The position numbers and the translations under genes were made by a program. The notes below the pieces were generated by a model that did no database searches, was not told the DNA's origin, and was given only the letters and a program-made list of their open reading frames with translations. Positions 36,701 through 50,900 of a stretch of 64,000 nucleotides of DNA are shown piece after piece. Source of the stretch: Membranipora membranacea (Eukaryota; Bryozoa; Gymnolaemata; Cheilostomatida; Membraniporidae); contig OU612067.1 in the NCBI GenBank assembly GCA_914767715.1, positions 26,138,162 to 26,202,161 of the forward strand, given 5' to 3'. Position 1 is the stretch's first letter. Every line of letters begins with the position of its first letter.

Positions 36701-39700
36701 ATAGTGCCAAATATTTTTTTTATTTTCTGATGCAACAAACCCTAGAAGAATAAGGTATTTGCAGGGGGAATGCAGCGCATGCATGATGAAATAGTGAACT
36801 TTATTGCTAGCTAACATTCACTGGCCCTCTTGGCTTTTTATAAGCTCCCACCTTATATAGGTGATGAAATTGACTCTAGCTAGCATAAAGTAACCCCCAA
36901 ACTTAGAACCTGAACTCTAGCTAATATTTACTGTGATGCGCAAAATTGCAAAATTTAAAACGTAGGGTATATGTAGTGTGCAACCAGCTTGAGCCATATG
37001 GATTTTGATCTACTTAAAAGCCAAACGGTTTCGTATTTGGTGGACTTTGTTTTGCTGCAAAGTTCAATTTAAATCATTATGTATCAGTACCAGTAACATC
37101 ATCTACAGTACCTCACATCATCGGCCATCTCAGACAATTTTGTTCAGCTGAGTAGACTATCGTGATATTATTGATCTTGTACTTCAAATCTTGACTCTTA
37201 TGAATCAGATGATATACTCATGATTTTACTGAGATGATACGTTGAGTAATGAATCAACAAACAAATATATACCAATTTAGAGTTAGTGTTACAGTATTAT
37301 CACCAATTGCCATGTTAATGTCTGGTAGTATTCTACAGCACCTGATATCCTGTGTCTATCTTGCAGGATAACTTGAGCCTTGTCAGCACCCACTTTTTTT
37401 GGTTTTGGTCCCATAAACAATGCTGTGTGACAAGGCTATGATAGCTTATTATAGATATGTAGATATCTAAGATATTATAAGATCATGAATCTAGCACTGT
37501 TCAGATTTGCGCTGACTTTGATCAACAATTTACTCCATCTCTTAAGTGCATAGTGCGCAAATTTTCTTATTCTCCCTCTATCTGCGGTAGAGGGTAACCA
37601 ATGCTCGCCTCCCCTTACAGTTCAAGGTGATGCCTCTCGGTCAATATGTACTAACTACTTCTGTAGGAGTGTAAATATAACTCGACCATTTTTTGACGGT
37701 TTCAGGTGTCGCTGTACAGGAAGTTACCCCTGAGAGGATTGTCTAGAGCGTGGGGTAAATTTAACGATATAAATCTGCCGACGTGGTCCCGTAAGCCTCT
37801 ACTCTCTGTATATGTGAGGATATTTGGTTGTGATGTCACAGAGGCGGCTGTACAGGACCTGTCTCATTATAAGAATCTAGGAGAATTCTTCAGACGATCT
37901 CTGAGACCAGATGTCCGACCTATCGATACACAACATTCATTGGTGAGTCTGATAATATTCACTTGGTCTAACATGTGTAAGAGTGGTCAGACCTAGCTTT
38001 CTCACGTGGCCGCTGTGACACGGCTAGGAGGTGTACAACTTGGTCCAAAACAGCTATATGGCCAACGGTGTTAATTGGATAATCGGCTGCTAATGTATTA
38101 CTCTTTAATCAGACGATATACTGTGTTATGTATTGATCTATTGAAGCAGGCTTTTGTGGCTTATTACTATGCAGGGCATGCTGTCTGTGTTTTTGTATGC
38201 TGTGTTAAAGTTTTTATGGCGTGATATTGTATTATGGAAAATTTGCCTTGTACTTTTCCCCAGTGTAGGCGATGAATAATATGAAAACACAGGGGTCTCC
38301 TTTGTGCAACGGTGTTACTCTTTCCTATAAGCAAAAAAGTGATCCATGAGTTAAAAGTATTTTGTGAAATTGTACCACTGCAAAAAAATATTATTGGTAA
38401 GACGTACCAATTATCCTCCCCTGTTAGTTACACCATCATGGCCCTCCGCTCTCACTTCCCTCTTCTCTGATTGTTTTATAGCTGATGCCGTCAGATGGTA
38501 AGATACTGAACTATGGAGAGGTGAGGGAGACGGGAGATATAGAGCAGGTTAAAGGTGTAACCTACTCATTAAAAGGCTTCTTTGGCCCTCACAATCAGAG
38601 TATATACGAGGAGATGAATAATAATAACAACAGTACTAAACCTCTATCCGATCTCGAGTACCAGGCTAAGATGAGAAGCTCTGATGAGGAGCTGCAGAAA
38701 ATACCTGACGAGCAATACTACAGGTCGGTAACTTGCTAGCAGTAATCTTCTAACATTATAAGGATCAATCAAAAAATTCAGAGAAGTATTCAACCTTTCT
38801 GCTCCAAGAGCATAGTCACTAAGACCGGAGAAAGCTGACATTGTATCTCTCTCACACCTCCATCATTCGGTCAAACTCTTATAATATTGAACCCACATTA
38901 TGAACAGACAATTCCTAGTTATTGGGTTTTATATTTATTTATTTAAAAATCAATATCCGACTAATATCTACAAAGGATTATGGTATGTATATATATAGTT
39001 TGTTTTCCTCTTTCACAGATCAATGATGGAGAACAATGAGAATAGATTATATCATATAGTTATATATTTGGCACCAGGAGATTATCACAGATTTCACAGC
39101 CCTGCTGACTGGGTGGTCACACATAGAAGACACTTTCCAGGTTAGTTTCTAATCAATACATAGGCTGGGATTTGGAGATGCAATTGTAATAGCAGTAGAA
39201 CAAGTCTGAATATTGAAAGAAGCGATGCACATTTACAACAAGCTAATGTAGTCGCCTTCTAACCAGACAAGAGAGAGAGTAACATTTTTATTCTCATTGC
39301 CCATGCCTTGATATCACGAGAGAAAAAATTTACATCGAATGACCCACCTATTTCAGAGTGAAATGTGAAAACAACATACATATGAAACTCATGTGGCATA
39401 AGTTAGTTATTGCTGTATCAGTAAGAATTTAGGGTTAACCCGTCACAACCAGCTGATAAATATAGTATTAATAGCAATAGTCACAAATCAAATATTTTAA
39501 ATTATGTCGCAATCTAAAAACATGATTATACTATATTGATTTTTACCTCACTTTGTTTCTTACTGCAGGTGACTTGCTATCAGTGAATCCTGCGATAGCC
39601 CGATGGGTACAGGGATTGTTTAACTTCAATGAGAGAGCTGTATATACAGGTAAATGGAAACATGGATTCTTCTCTATGACTGCTGTCGGAGCTACTAATG

Positions 39701-40332
39701 TTGGCTCTATCAAAACTTACTTTGACCAGGTAAATATCTTATCCGCTAAGTTGTGGTAAAGTTTGGTTGAATGATCTGCATTAAGAAATTATAGTTCCTT
39801 TACTCCTAGTAGATTGGATTATTTTTTTGGCTAAATTATTTTCATAACATTGATGAAGAACATTTTGATTTTGTTTTATAATTAATTAGAAGACAAATAA
39901 CTAAACGCTAGTTGAAAATATCCACCACAGTTGGGAGTTATCCTCACAGCATCAAAGAGCGGATAAGTCATACTTTTGGAAACAAACCCTCAATCAAAAG
40001 GAAACATTATTGTTACAGCTATCAATATCATTATTATCATACTAACAATTCACCACTTTGTTTTTTAGTCACTAGAGACAAATTTACGCAAACACGGCCA
40101 AAAGAACGATAGAGTATACGAGGATTTGTCCTTCCCTGAAGGAGTTCAACTTAAGAGAGGAGAATCATTTGGAGAATTTAACCTCGGATCTACTATAGTG
40201 CTCGTATTCGAGGCTCCTAAAGACTTTCAATTCTCAAATATCTCTCATAATCAGACTGTCAGAATGGGTGAAGCTCTCGGTGATAAAAAGTCATCTCAAG
40301 AAAGTCAGCAACGAAAGTCCGCTCATGCCTAA
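30772..40332 (+). CDS. PISD: Phosphatidylserine decarboxylase, mitochondrial, 8 exons
   Basis: Exons: 30772-30821, 32021-32094, 32602-32714, 37706-37942, 38482-38723, 39019-39140, 39569-39729, 40069-40332; all phases match, 420 residues (human about 409). The enzyme makes phosphatidylethanolamine from phosphatidylserine at the mitochondrial inner membrane. Residues 1-42 are Arg-rich and acid-poor, a targeting presequence; a membrane segment follows at about 44-60 ([16 protein letters not shown]). The catalytic part shows PSDG (Asp163), DYHRFHSP (260-267) and LGST (372-375), where self-cleavage makes the pyruvoyl group from Ser374. A poly-Asn run at about 195-199 is unusual. Intron 3 is about 5 kb. 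AATAAA at 40574. The first two exons rest on phase and presequence character; the rest is certain. Confidence 0.93.
31873..31899. repeat. 9-bp tandem repeat, three copies
   Basis: CCACAGTAC repeated three times in PISD intron 1. Confidence 0.85.
32715..37705. other. PISD intron 3: repeats, no gene seen
   Basis: The 5-kb intron holds a C run (33091-33114), a 20-bp word CTATGCTTAAGTCTTGCACC at both 34302-34321 and 36053-36072, and a dispersed repeat at about 36797-36935 like that at 12914-13040. Open frames at 34345-34738 and 36431-36730 have no recognisable family and no clear splice partners; they may be decayed transposon sequence. Confidence 0.5.
33091..33114. repeat. Poly-C tract
   Basis: GCCCCCCGCC followed by an unbroken C run. 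Similar G or C runs occur at 12269-12278, 16186-16198 and 50278-50290. Confidence 0.9.
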
Positions 40333-41435
40333 CGTGCCGAAATACTTTTTTCCGTCCTTTTCTCAGCATTGAGTTTCACATCATCACTAGTTATATAAAT
40401 GTGATGATTACACTGACTTACAATTTTGTGTAATGATTCACAATCTGATCTCTGTGACCAACTTCATTCATGTGTAGAGATACAGATTTCCTCGTCCGTG
40501 ACAGCTTATTCAGGCCATGTCTCTGTGTATTATAGTTTTATCAAATACAATCAAGGAAAGAAATCATGTCAGCAATAAAATTTATTTTATGAAGCTTCAT
40601 TCTTATAATGTAGCAGACTTCTCACATTTGTCTGTCCAAGTCTCCAACTCCTTGGTCTGTCATTCCAGTAACATCTGGGTACTGAGTACACATGTGACAC
40701 CACCATGTGATGACGTGAGGTTAAGTTTTAGTCATGTGACAAAACAAACATACCTATTGTTTTCTGTATTAGCGTGTATGCTCTGAATGCATGTATGAGT
40801 ATTACACACTTGCCTGAGACACCTGCCTGACTTCCAGCTTCCTCCTCCTCTTCAGCAGACAATTTTTTTCTCCTATCGCTACCATTTATTCAAATTTGTA
40901 CCGCAACCGCACGTGGAGCATGTGATGTATTATTGCTTGTGTGTCTCTTATTGATAGAGCATGAATTAACTCACATTGCCTACATATCTTCTTAAGGAGT
41001 TTCGATGTTAAACCGGAGGTAAAATACTGGATTAAGGGGTTGGCACTCATTGACGATCAGAGAGACTCGTATCTTGTTGTCAGGGTGCCCTAACAGTCTA
41101 TGATCTAAATCCAACCCTTGTGTTGATAAAACTCTAGCCAGGTCCCACAAATGATTTGAAACAGTTGCTTTTTATCAGAGTTTTTCTGTGTTTGCTCAAA
41201 GTTTCAGCTGGTTTGGTCTGAAAGGAAAAACCAATAATGACTATTGCAACAATATGATGTGAAGCAACATCGCATTCACATCACAGGAATATAAATGAGT
41301 TCATATGTCATGCCTGAGATAAAGCACTTCCTTCCTACTCATACAGTTTTCAATACAAGCCCTAAGCATTTTTCTCTCTCCCTTTTGCAGATTATCAATT
41401 CATCAATAGCTCTGATACATCAGTTGCGTTGAAAG
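40333..41435. other. PISD 3'UTR and PISD-DHRSX intergenic region
   Basis: PISD poly(A) signal AATAAA at 40574. A polypyrimidine acceptor (CTCCCTTTTGCAG, ending about 41390) just before the DHRSX start suggests a DHRSX 5'UTR exon further upstream, not located. Nothing else seen. Confidence 0.5.
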
Positions 41436-42763
41436 ATGAGTATGACATTAGCGGATATAATCCTGGCTCTGAGGCATCTCTATGTTTATATGTACTTCCT
41501 ACTCAAGCTCTACGTACTTGGCGTATGTGAAATGTTACAGCAGCCGTTCAAGTCTGTACATTCACTGATAGATGACACGACAGAGGATATGCTCAGAGGG
41601 AAAACTCTCATCTGTACAGGAGGAACTAGTGGCATTGGTAAGATTGCATTTGCAGTTTTGTGTTCTTAACATATTGTTTATATTTTCTTTGCTTCGACGT
41701 CTAGATCACATATAGTTGAATTCACCTGCATATGAGCTGCTTCTGTTTTACTGTTATAAGTAAAGGGGCAGCAACTTCTAATGCAGACAAATTGGATCAA
41801 ACATGATTTAGGGTAGATCAGTTAGTGTTCCCTAATACCTCATGTGTGAGAGGAAATACTGCCACATTTGAAAGATCATTGATATCGACTTCGTGAGCAG
41901 CTCTGTATAACAAAGAACTTATTTTTCTTTCATTAGGATTAGCTATCTGCAAACGCCTTCTCCAATATGATATGACGATAATTGCTGCAGCGGTACATCC
42001 GTTCTCCAATAGGGACATAACTCCCGAAATGGAAACTGCCCTCAAATCTAGGAAACTAAAATATCAACGCCTTGACTTGGCATCATTCAGTTCAATAGAA
42101 AATTTCACTCGAGAAGTAATTGACTTGCACGATAACGTACATTGTCTCATTAATAATGCTGGTGTAATGTTAGTGCCTGAGCAGAAAACTGAAGAAAGAT
42201 TTGAGCTTCATATGGGAGTGAATTTTATAGGTCACGCTTATCTGACCAAGTTGTTATTGCCGAAGCTCAAAACAGGAGCTAAACCTACAAGCAAGTCAAT
42301 GATAATTAACGTGTCATCGTCTACCCACAGAGTACCTCGTCTATCCCTGCTCATGAGCGGACAATTCTACGCAGATGTGCCGTTCTACTCACCACACCTA
42401 GCTTATGGCTTATCAAAGCTGGCGATTAGATTATATACCGAGGAGTTGGCTAGTCAGCTCTCGACTCTTGCCCCGAATGTAAAGGTTGTTTCTGTTCATC
42501 CGGGTATAGTAGCTACATCTCTGTACCGTAATGTAGTGTTACCCCTTCAGCTTATCCAGAAGTACCTGTTTGTGCCATGTTTATTCAGAACACCTTCAGA
42601 AGGTGCTACTGTCGTGTTGAACTGCCTAGTGAATGAAACTATAGCTTCTGGTTCATACGCCGAGGATGATGTCTGGTCATTCACCGACACACCCTCTCAC
42701 CAAAAGGAGAAGCTTTGGCAGATGACATGGCAGCAGATACGAAAGAGACAATCCAATTTGTAG
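41436..42763 (+). CDS. DHRSX: Short-chain dehydrogenase/reductase, DHRSX-like
   Basis: Two exons, 41436-41637 and 41937-42763, join in phase 1 to give 342 residues (human DHRSX about 330). The N-terminus is hydrophobic (about 8-30), likely a membrane anchor. The cofactor motif is TGGTSGIG (61-68, split by the intron), followed by NNAG (140-143), the Ser at 194-196 and YGLSK (Tyr224, Lys228), the full SDR catalytic set. C-terminal blocks such as VPEQKTEERFE, YSPHLAYGLSKLA and LFRTPSEGA fit DHRSX better than retinol dehydrogenases. DHRSX is reported to act in the polyprenol-to-dolichol pathway; membership here is by resemblance. AATAAA at 42919. An upstream 5'UTR intron is likely. Confidence 0.85.
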
Positions 42764-44922
42764 ATCAACGCCTATTCTGTTTGTACATGCTGTATGTTGA
42801 ATGAGCTTATCCATATTAATGATGGAAAAATTCAAAAAATTGATTATTAAAACATTCTTTCCATGCCTATTCATTTAAAACTACTCCATTATAAACCCAA
42901 CAGTTTCATGAGAGTTTCAATAAAATCTTATCTTATCTTATTACTTTCCAATAGTGCTGAGATGGGCTTAAAGCATGTCACATTATCGCCCCATTAGTTC
43001 ATCAAAGCTTATAAACCAAAGGGATTTGATGTATGTTGTTAAACAACGTCCTCACACATATCACCGGTTCAGGACAGTATTCATCTCGTTCTACAACAAT
43101 CTTTTGCATTCTTTGCCGGTTCAGCAGTACTTATAGGAATAATTATTTTTCAACCATTTTAGTTTTGGTGCTCCACATGGACATTTAGGTTCTTGATATC
43201 AGGGTACCGGTTGCCATTGATGTTGTTTATGGTCAAATCTCAATATTATATTCAGACAGGGGTGATGGAAACATATAATGATAAACATGCTGGATGTAGA
43301 ACTAGTCTGCGGGGGCTGTGGAATATTGAAAAAGCTGTGTATTAAGAAGCCACGTTAGAAATGGGTATCGAGGCGCGCCTCAGCATTTGCAAAATCACTT
43401 TCCCACCACCGAGGGCAATAACTTTTTCTATTGTGGACGACAGACATGAGAAGGACTTTCGAATTACCTAGCAAGTAGTTAATGTTCACTCAATACCTTT
43501 TGTGAATTTTCTTTGGAAAAACTGGAGTTGTCTGCTGATAAAAAGGTAGAAGTCAACTCCTTGAACTTACCACACATCATTGTAGTGAGTGTGATTTGAA
43601 CATTTCTTCATTGAAATCCAGGAGGCAACAAGTGTGAGTAACTCACCCAGCACCTCCTCACCCCTACAGTTGTCAGCAATACTCATGAATATAGTTCAAT
43701 CACTTAAAATCGGTTATAGAGGAGACCAGTAACCGGGATATTTAAAATGATATCCGAAGAGGAGGATAAATATCACTGAAACCTTCTCATTTACTCAGCA
43801 ACAATTTTTAGTATTCCAGTTCCACCACCATTATTATTATTTATGATGATGATAGCCAATGTGTTGGCTCTTATTGGTGGGTGGGACTTACATGCCTTTA
43901 CTTTGCCAATGTCCATATCAACCACCAAAAAAAGCTGTTTTTTTGGGTGGTATATACTGGGCATTGGCAAAGTAAAGGCATGTAAGGCCCATGCTACTCA
44001 CTGCACTACTAGAAAGACTAGTCTAGTGGGTCTCCACTCCAGCAATGATTGACTGCCCCCCTCCTGGGGTGTTTGTTGAACAAGTTAAAACTAAGAGGTC
44101 TACGTGTCCTCTTAAGGCTATGCCCAACTAACAGTTGGTCAATGCATGCACACTTAACCCGACAACATTTAACACCAATAACCCAAGAATCTGCCATATC
44201 GTGAAGTATTGAGATCTTTTGACAATCGCAGCTATGTTGTAGTGGTTGAATGCACCACTCGGCAGACACAAAACATGCAGTACAACACTCCGGGCTTATA
44301 TCAGACGTAGTATACATCGAGATCCGGCACCCATAATTCGTTGGCGCTGCAAAATGGAACCCAAATAAACACCTATCTCTTTTGAACACAAATCTAATCA
44401 TAACCGTATATTAGTACAGTATGTGCGACATTCATCTCCAGACAATGAATCCATCAAGCTTGTTGTGATATGGAAACACACTGACATCGAATTAAACTAT
44501 AAACATGAGTATCTCAGATTGTTAGACTTAGAGTGAATTTAGTTTAAGTACCTTATGTGTGCCACTCCCTAATTCTAACATATAACCATATATATACATA
44601 TAGGCTATATATATTTCCTCGTGATGGTACTCAAGCGACGCGAATTAATTCATACTCTTTCTATCCGAGATATACATCCAATGCCCCCATAGGTACAATG
44701 AATTGTCTGAGAAAAATTCATTAGTATTCGTAGGACTTCAACTTCTTTAGGATGCCCACACTGACCTTTGCTAGTTACTTCAAGTGGCTGCAGAGATAAA
44801 GAACTCAAACTATATCATGGCAAAATATGTATCTATAATACTTCCTCTCATCCAGATTAAATAAAACATATTATGGTAATCTTCTCCAAAACGAAAAACA
44901 TTTATGTGACCAGGTGAGAGAC
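42764..44922. other. DHRSX 3'UTR and intergenic region with a hairpin
   Basis: Contains the DHRSX poly(A) signal (42919-42924) and a long hairpin at 43883-43990, entered separately. The minus-strand open frame 44018-44401 has no splice context or family likeness. No gene supported. Confidence 0.5.
43883..43990. repeat. Long imperfect hairpin (about 52-bp arms)
   Basis: TTACATGCCTTTACTTTGCC in the left arm is exactly complementary to GGCAAAGTAAAGGCATGTAA in the right arm. Pairing extends through ACCACC/GGTGGT and an A7/T7 stack to a very short loop near 43935. Could be a small foldback MITE or, less likely, a microRNA-like precursor. Confidence 0.75.
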
Positions 44923-47900
44923 ATGATGGCAGCCGAACTGAATTCTGTTGTCAGACCTGAGCCTACACCAGGAGTCTGTGCGTTTTATGTGGAGAAGAAG
45001 AACAGATTCTGCAAATTCCTGCCTATCAAGAAAGAAAAGTTTTGTATACAGCATCTTCCCAGAAACGAATCTGGTGAGGTAAGTACTACTGTTCTAATGT
45101 GTTTTAAGCTAATGTATCTGAACAGTAATATAATGAGTATTGAGATAAAGATTAAGACACAAGATGAAAATGTTTACCATTTTATTGGGCATTATGTGAT
45201 TTGATGATCAGCCCCAGCACATTGGACTGATTTGTTTATATTTACATATACTTTTGTATTGAAATCCTCAACAAAAATGTTTCATGACTTTCACACTTTC
45301 AAACACTTCCTTTTTCATGTGCAAATAAACATTCAAATGGGATATAAAGTAAATCGTATTGTGAGATCTACTTTTTTATAAAATACTATTTTTATTTTAG
45401 TTTGAACTTGGAGGAAAGAAAAGGATACCCTGTCCATTAGACCCTAATCAGTAAGTAAACATTTATCTAGTGTCTAGTGAAACAGTAAGACTCACCACTT
45501 AGGTATAGATATTCTGGTAGGGTAACCAGTACCTGGGTAAGCTGTCACTTCTTGCCGTTAAGGTTGGCAGGTAAGGAGTGATGTTGGCATTCCTACGACA
45601 TATACGAAACTGGATTAAATTAGAGCCATCTAACCTTGTAGTACACGTTATATTCATATTTATTGCAGTAGATTGCCCCATATCTGGACCAAATTATGTC
45701 TATTGTCTCAACCTGCTTTTTATGCTGATGAAAATGGACCAGACTATATGATTGCTTACTGAACAATAGTAGAACTAAGCCTAGTATGTTTGTCATCGGT
45801 ATATATTGTGCCACGATTTGAGACTTGATTTGGGTAAACATCAACATAATGATGCATGTTCGCTCATATGAATTGAGAATGTTCCATTCCACTCTCCCTG
45901 GTTCCATATGCAATCCTATTCCTTTTACAGCACCATCTTTGAGTACAAACTTAATTGGCATCTGAAGAAATGTAGTATGAATCAGAGGAAGCATCTGGGG
46001 GTAAGATGATTTTATCCACATTCATTTAGCTTTATTTACATGAAATTTATATGACCGAAAATAACTGAAATAATACTGCATAAGGCAAGCTGAAGATATG
46101 AGATAGAATTGAGATAGTCGAACAATTATCCCGTACCTTGACTCCTCAGCTTCTTCCTGACTAGAAATCTGTGTGAGAGTAATTATCTAGCATGCTGTGC
46201 ATTTATTTCATTGACCTGTGCAGTATATTGGAGTTGTCCCCTTAATATTGACTTGGTTCAAGGAGATGACAATTACTCAATCGGTGTTGAGGTCCGTACT
46301 TTCATACTGAGATAAGCCCCTTTGGATATACCCAATTAATTAAATTGTTCCCATCTAACCAACAAGGACTTCATACATACCTGACAAGTCTCCCTTTTTG
46401 GTAGGGAGGCTCCCAGTTTTTAGAGTCTTTTTCCACCCCCTCCCTATCTCCCTTTTTCCTCCCTTTTTTCAGCTTCCTTTACCCAGAATACTTTTTAAGC
46501 TTCTTTTTGCTAGGGAAACTATGTTTTTCTTACCTCAGCAGTGCATATATCTATGTAATTGCTTATTAACATTACTGCTTGTATGTAAAATCAGGTAAAA
46601 TGACGCAATTCAGGATATGAAAGCTCAAGTTTTGGCTTAGAAATATGACAAACGAGGGCTGAATTGCGTATTCCGGGTATGAAGTTTGTCCACGGAGACC
46701 TCCTGATTTTTGGGTCTACCTACTTGTCATGTATGACTTCATAAAAAGAAAGAAAGCATACGCCTCCTTGTTTGGGTAAAGCAAAAGAAACCAAGATAAT
46801 AAATGTCACCATATAGCCTAAGGTCTTAATAACTCAGTGGTCTAAATCTTTCCTTATATTTTACTATTTACAGGCATACTACCAGCTGGATGTGAACAGT
46901 GGTATCACCGATGGGGCCTCGGAGCCAGAATCTGTAAGTCACAAAATGAACTATAACAAGTTAACAAAATTACATTATTTTATGACCTTTTTTACGGTAT
47001 CACAAGGTCAATGATTCAAAGTGACTCAACTACTCTAACAGTTGCAACAATGGAATGTAGGATTTGGGAATAACCAGCAAAACGCATGATTATTATGATT
47101 TTTACTCTGTAACTGTGATTGTTAGGTAATAGTGTATCCTAGCCATGATAGCCAGGAGCTGCAGTTTCTAGCTCCTTGTTGCAGACATTGAATCAGTTTC
47201 ATGTGCTCATTTTCAGGTATTGTTGGCAAATATTGAAATAGAAAATATAAAACATCTGGTGGAAAGAATCAGACAGATATATGAGAGTGAGTAGGCTTAA
47301 CGATACAAATAGAATAGATATCTTGTGTAAGAATCTACGGCAGCTTGTGAAATACCAATATGCAAATGGAAGGAGATCGATTTATGCATTGTACAATGGT
47401 ATACAGACCACAAAACACTTACTTGACCACTGAATCAAAATAGATGTAAACTATGACCTGCTATAAATTATTTGGTCATACTTTTGGTTAGCCAGTAAAT
47501 TATCCTCTCCTGACTTTGGAGAGACGAGCTATAGCTTTAGAATATATGTCTATAAAAACCAGGAAGTTTGGGACAGCCTCCCAAACTTTCTGTTCAAACA
47601 GAGTTGTCTTTCAATCAGAATGAGCTAGTTTTAGAGCATTGCCCTGTTTGGCTATTTTACCAGACATCACCACTACGAAGATAATAAGCTTTATCAAGTA
47701 ATGAACTTGATTGGAATGGAATGTTCAGTGCGCTTTAAGTTAACGCATTGCTAACGATCGAATATTATATTAGTTCTCCGATTTATCCAGAGTACATCAA
47801 GCTGTCAAAGCAAATAGAGGAGCATGAAGCGCTGAAAGCAGATCTTAATCATCCTGATCATCAGAAATGTCTAAAACATCGAAAGCAAGAGGTAGTATTA

Positions 47901-50900
47901 CTATTACCATAATTATCATATCTTAGTCTGTTCGTAAAATTATCAGATCAATTGTCAAAAGTCATAGCAACAGTCAAAGCATTTTTAGTCAATCAGTAAG
48001 TCATGCGGCACTAACGCAGGATTACAACAGTGAGAGGCTTCCGAGCTCACTCATATTGAGTGTCTTTTCCCCTCGGTGTCACTTGCATATCTTGGAGATG
48101 TTCTGTTCTCTGCTAGGTACGTCTTCCCTTAGCGACAGGGAATACGTACCTAGCAGAGTACAGTACAGTCTGAAGGAATACAAATCCAAATCTAAGCCAG
48201 TGTACAGTGTTCGATCAGGGAGGGTGAGAGGGGTTTGATTCTTTCATTCACTGTTACAATCGATTTGTAACTCATGACAATGTGAATCCACTGACCCAAT
48301 TTAAATTAACTCTTTTAATTAACTTTATTTCAGGCTTCCTTGTTAGGTAATATTGCAAAGTCAGGCTGGTTGGATGTAGATGGTACGATTTATGCAGAGT
48401 TTGGAGCTGGTGCAGCCAGGCTTACTTCTTACTTACTGGGTATCATATCTACTCACAGTAAATCTAAGGTTCTACTGGTAGATAGGGACGCTCCTAGACA
48501 TAAGGTGAGATAGATTCACTCGTTAAAGATAAACTATCGCCCAGCAGATATCAGTTTATGCCATTGAGATGCACTATTTCATGTCAGTCAGTAGCCTGAA
48601 AGCATTATATGCGAGTTATGGTCATCGTGTTAATTTGTGATACTGAACCTAGGTGTGAGTATTACTCATGTGCCTATTTTTGTCTTTTAGTGTGAGAACC
48701 GTTATAAATACTTAGAGAACGGACCGGGGTTAGAAAGGCTTCGGATCGATATCAAGGATCTGGCTATAGGTAAGTTAGCTTCAGTTTGAACAAGACATGC
48801 CTAGTAAATACCCTCAAACTAACATGTATGTATGTTATATATGTATATTACTGTTCCTTATAGACAACGATTATCTTCAAAAAGATAACATGCAAAGTCT
48901 GAGTACATGTGGACCAGGATTTTTTAGAGGGGTATAGATAATGAGGGCAAGGGGTTGAACATCATGCAGAATGTCACCAATCCAGCTGGATGAGATTTTC
49001 TAGCCATGCAGTCACAGTATTCTCTGTGTCCCACTTAGTCACTGCGCATGAAGATCAGGCAAATACAGTTATAAAAATTTGATACAAACAATGTGAAGAA
49101 CTCTGGGATGTTGGGCTTTATATTCTACTATACACACTGAAGATGGGGGGAAGGGGTTGGAATTGTTGCTGTTTTGATTATTTCTTGAACTTCAGTCACT
49201 CAGGAGACCCTTCTGACATGAAGGTTCAATCAGAATACACCATCATATGAAAGTGGACATGTTATGTATTGAGATATTATATTTATATTATATTATATTT
49301 CATACAAGTTTATCAGGGTCTGTTGTTGCAAAGCAAGGTCATTCCTTTTATGTTCCTTCTAGCTGCAGAATCACGCCTCCACAAGACCTTATTATGTAAT
49401 TGAGTTATCAATTGACTGACATTTGAAGTATTTTTAAATTTTGCAAGCCTATATATTTTTAGAACCAACCTATGCTTCTAACTCTTCTCATTGTCTCTTT
49501 TATTTTTTAAGTTAATAGAAATGCATATGCTAGAATATTGGAGGTCATCCATGGATTCCTAGGGTCTTGCGGTCTAACATTACGGTTTCACTTCGATACA
49601 GGACCAGATAATTCCGGATAATAATAATACTCAGGCCATCCTGTCCTTATAGGCTACCGGCTGTATAATTCAACTATCAACTCTGTCATAAGACAAACCA
49701 CAATCATGCTTTTATCATTTGCATATAAGTTTGCTATTTGAAAACCCTGATATGATAGGAACCGGTACGTTCTGGTTACATACAGGCTTAAAGTAGATCA
49801 AGACAACAAACACACCTTTGCACATTTTGTATGTTAATGTCAATATCAGGTCACATCCTGCACAGCTAATATTATGTTGGATTCACAACTTACAGTTGAA
49901 TCGACCTAGAATTAGGTTAAAGAGCTGCACAGCTGTTCTGGGCAGTATTCCCCTCTAAGATCCAAACCTCTCTCTGTGTAAATGGCAATTCAGGTTGAAT
50001 TGCACATCAACTAGGACTAGGGACACGGCAAGAGTCTGTCCTGTATCCTACATATGTGCTTATTGAGCTAACTGTTTTTTCAATATGACAATATTTTGTT
50101 TTCCACAGAGAAGCATGGTGTAGGGACAGATACAGATAAACGTCCTGTAGTAGCTTACAGTAAGCACCTGTGTGGAGTCGCCACAGGTCAGTATAGATAT
50201 ATACAAGCCAAGGGTGGTCAGATCTCTGCTGGTCATTAATTTCATGTCATCGGAACAACTACGGAGATGGTGGAAACGGGGGGGGGGGGGCGTATCAGTC
50301 TGTAGAAAATTTAATTCACGGAAGACAGGAGCACTAGAACTACCTGCACTGATACCCAACTGTTATATTGTCTGTTGCATGTTTAAATTGACCTGATTAG
50401 CCTTGCAATGGGTTCCCTTTTTAAAGAGAAAGGTTAGACTAAACTCTATAGGCTCAATTAGACATATCGTATCAAAAGTGTTGTAGTAGCTGAAATAAGC
50501 CACTCTGCAAAATACATGATCATATCCTGCTTTTGCAGATTTGACATTACGTTGTATAGCGAGATTAGACAACTGTGCAGAATCACAAGAAGAAAACACT
50601 GATAACCCAGAACAGCCTGATAGTAAGAAGATAAAACTGTCCTCGCCTCCAAGGTAACACTCAAAGTGTTAACAATGTGTTGAGTTTAACTCCTCCATGT
50701 AAAGCATGATTTCGTTCCACTTACAAGCATAATAATGTGATAATGTGATGTTATAACTTGTCTATATGATTTTATTCACCCTTTCAAATGATCAGATTAA
50801 TCTACAACTTTCATGTCATTTTTACACATTCTTTACGTAACCCCCCCTCAATACAAGTGCTAGTTAGAAATGTCGTTACATCCAACTGGGACAACAAAAA

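Noticed and set aside
45620-46021. Minus-strand frame of 133 codons over TRMT13 exon 3
   Set aside because: Antisense shadow of a conserved coding exon plus intron sequence.
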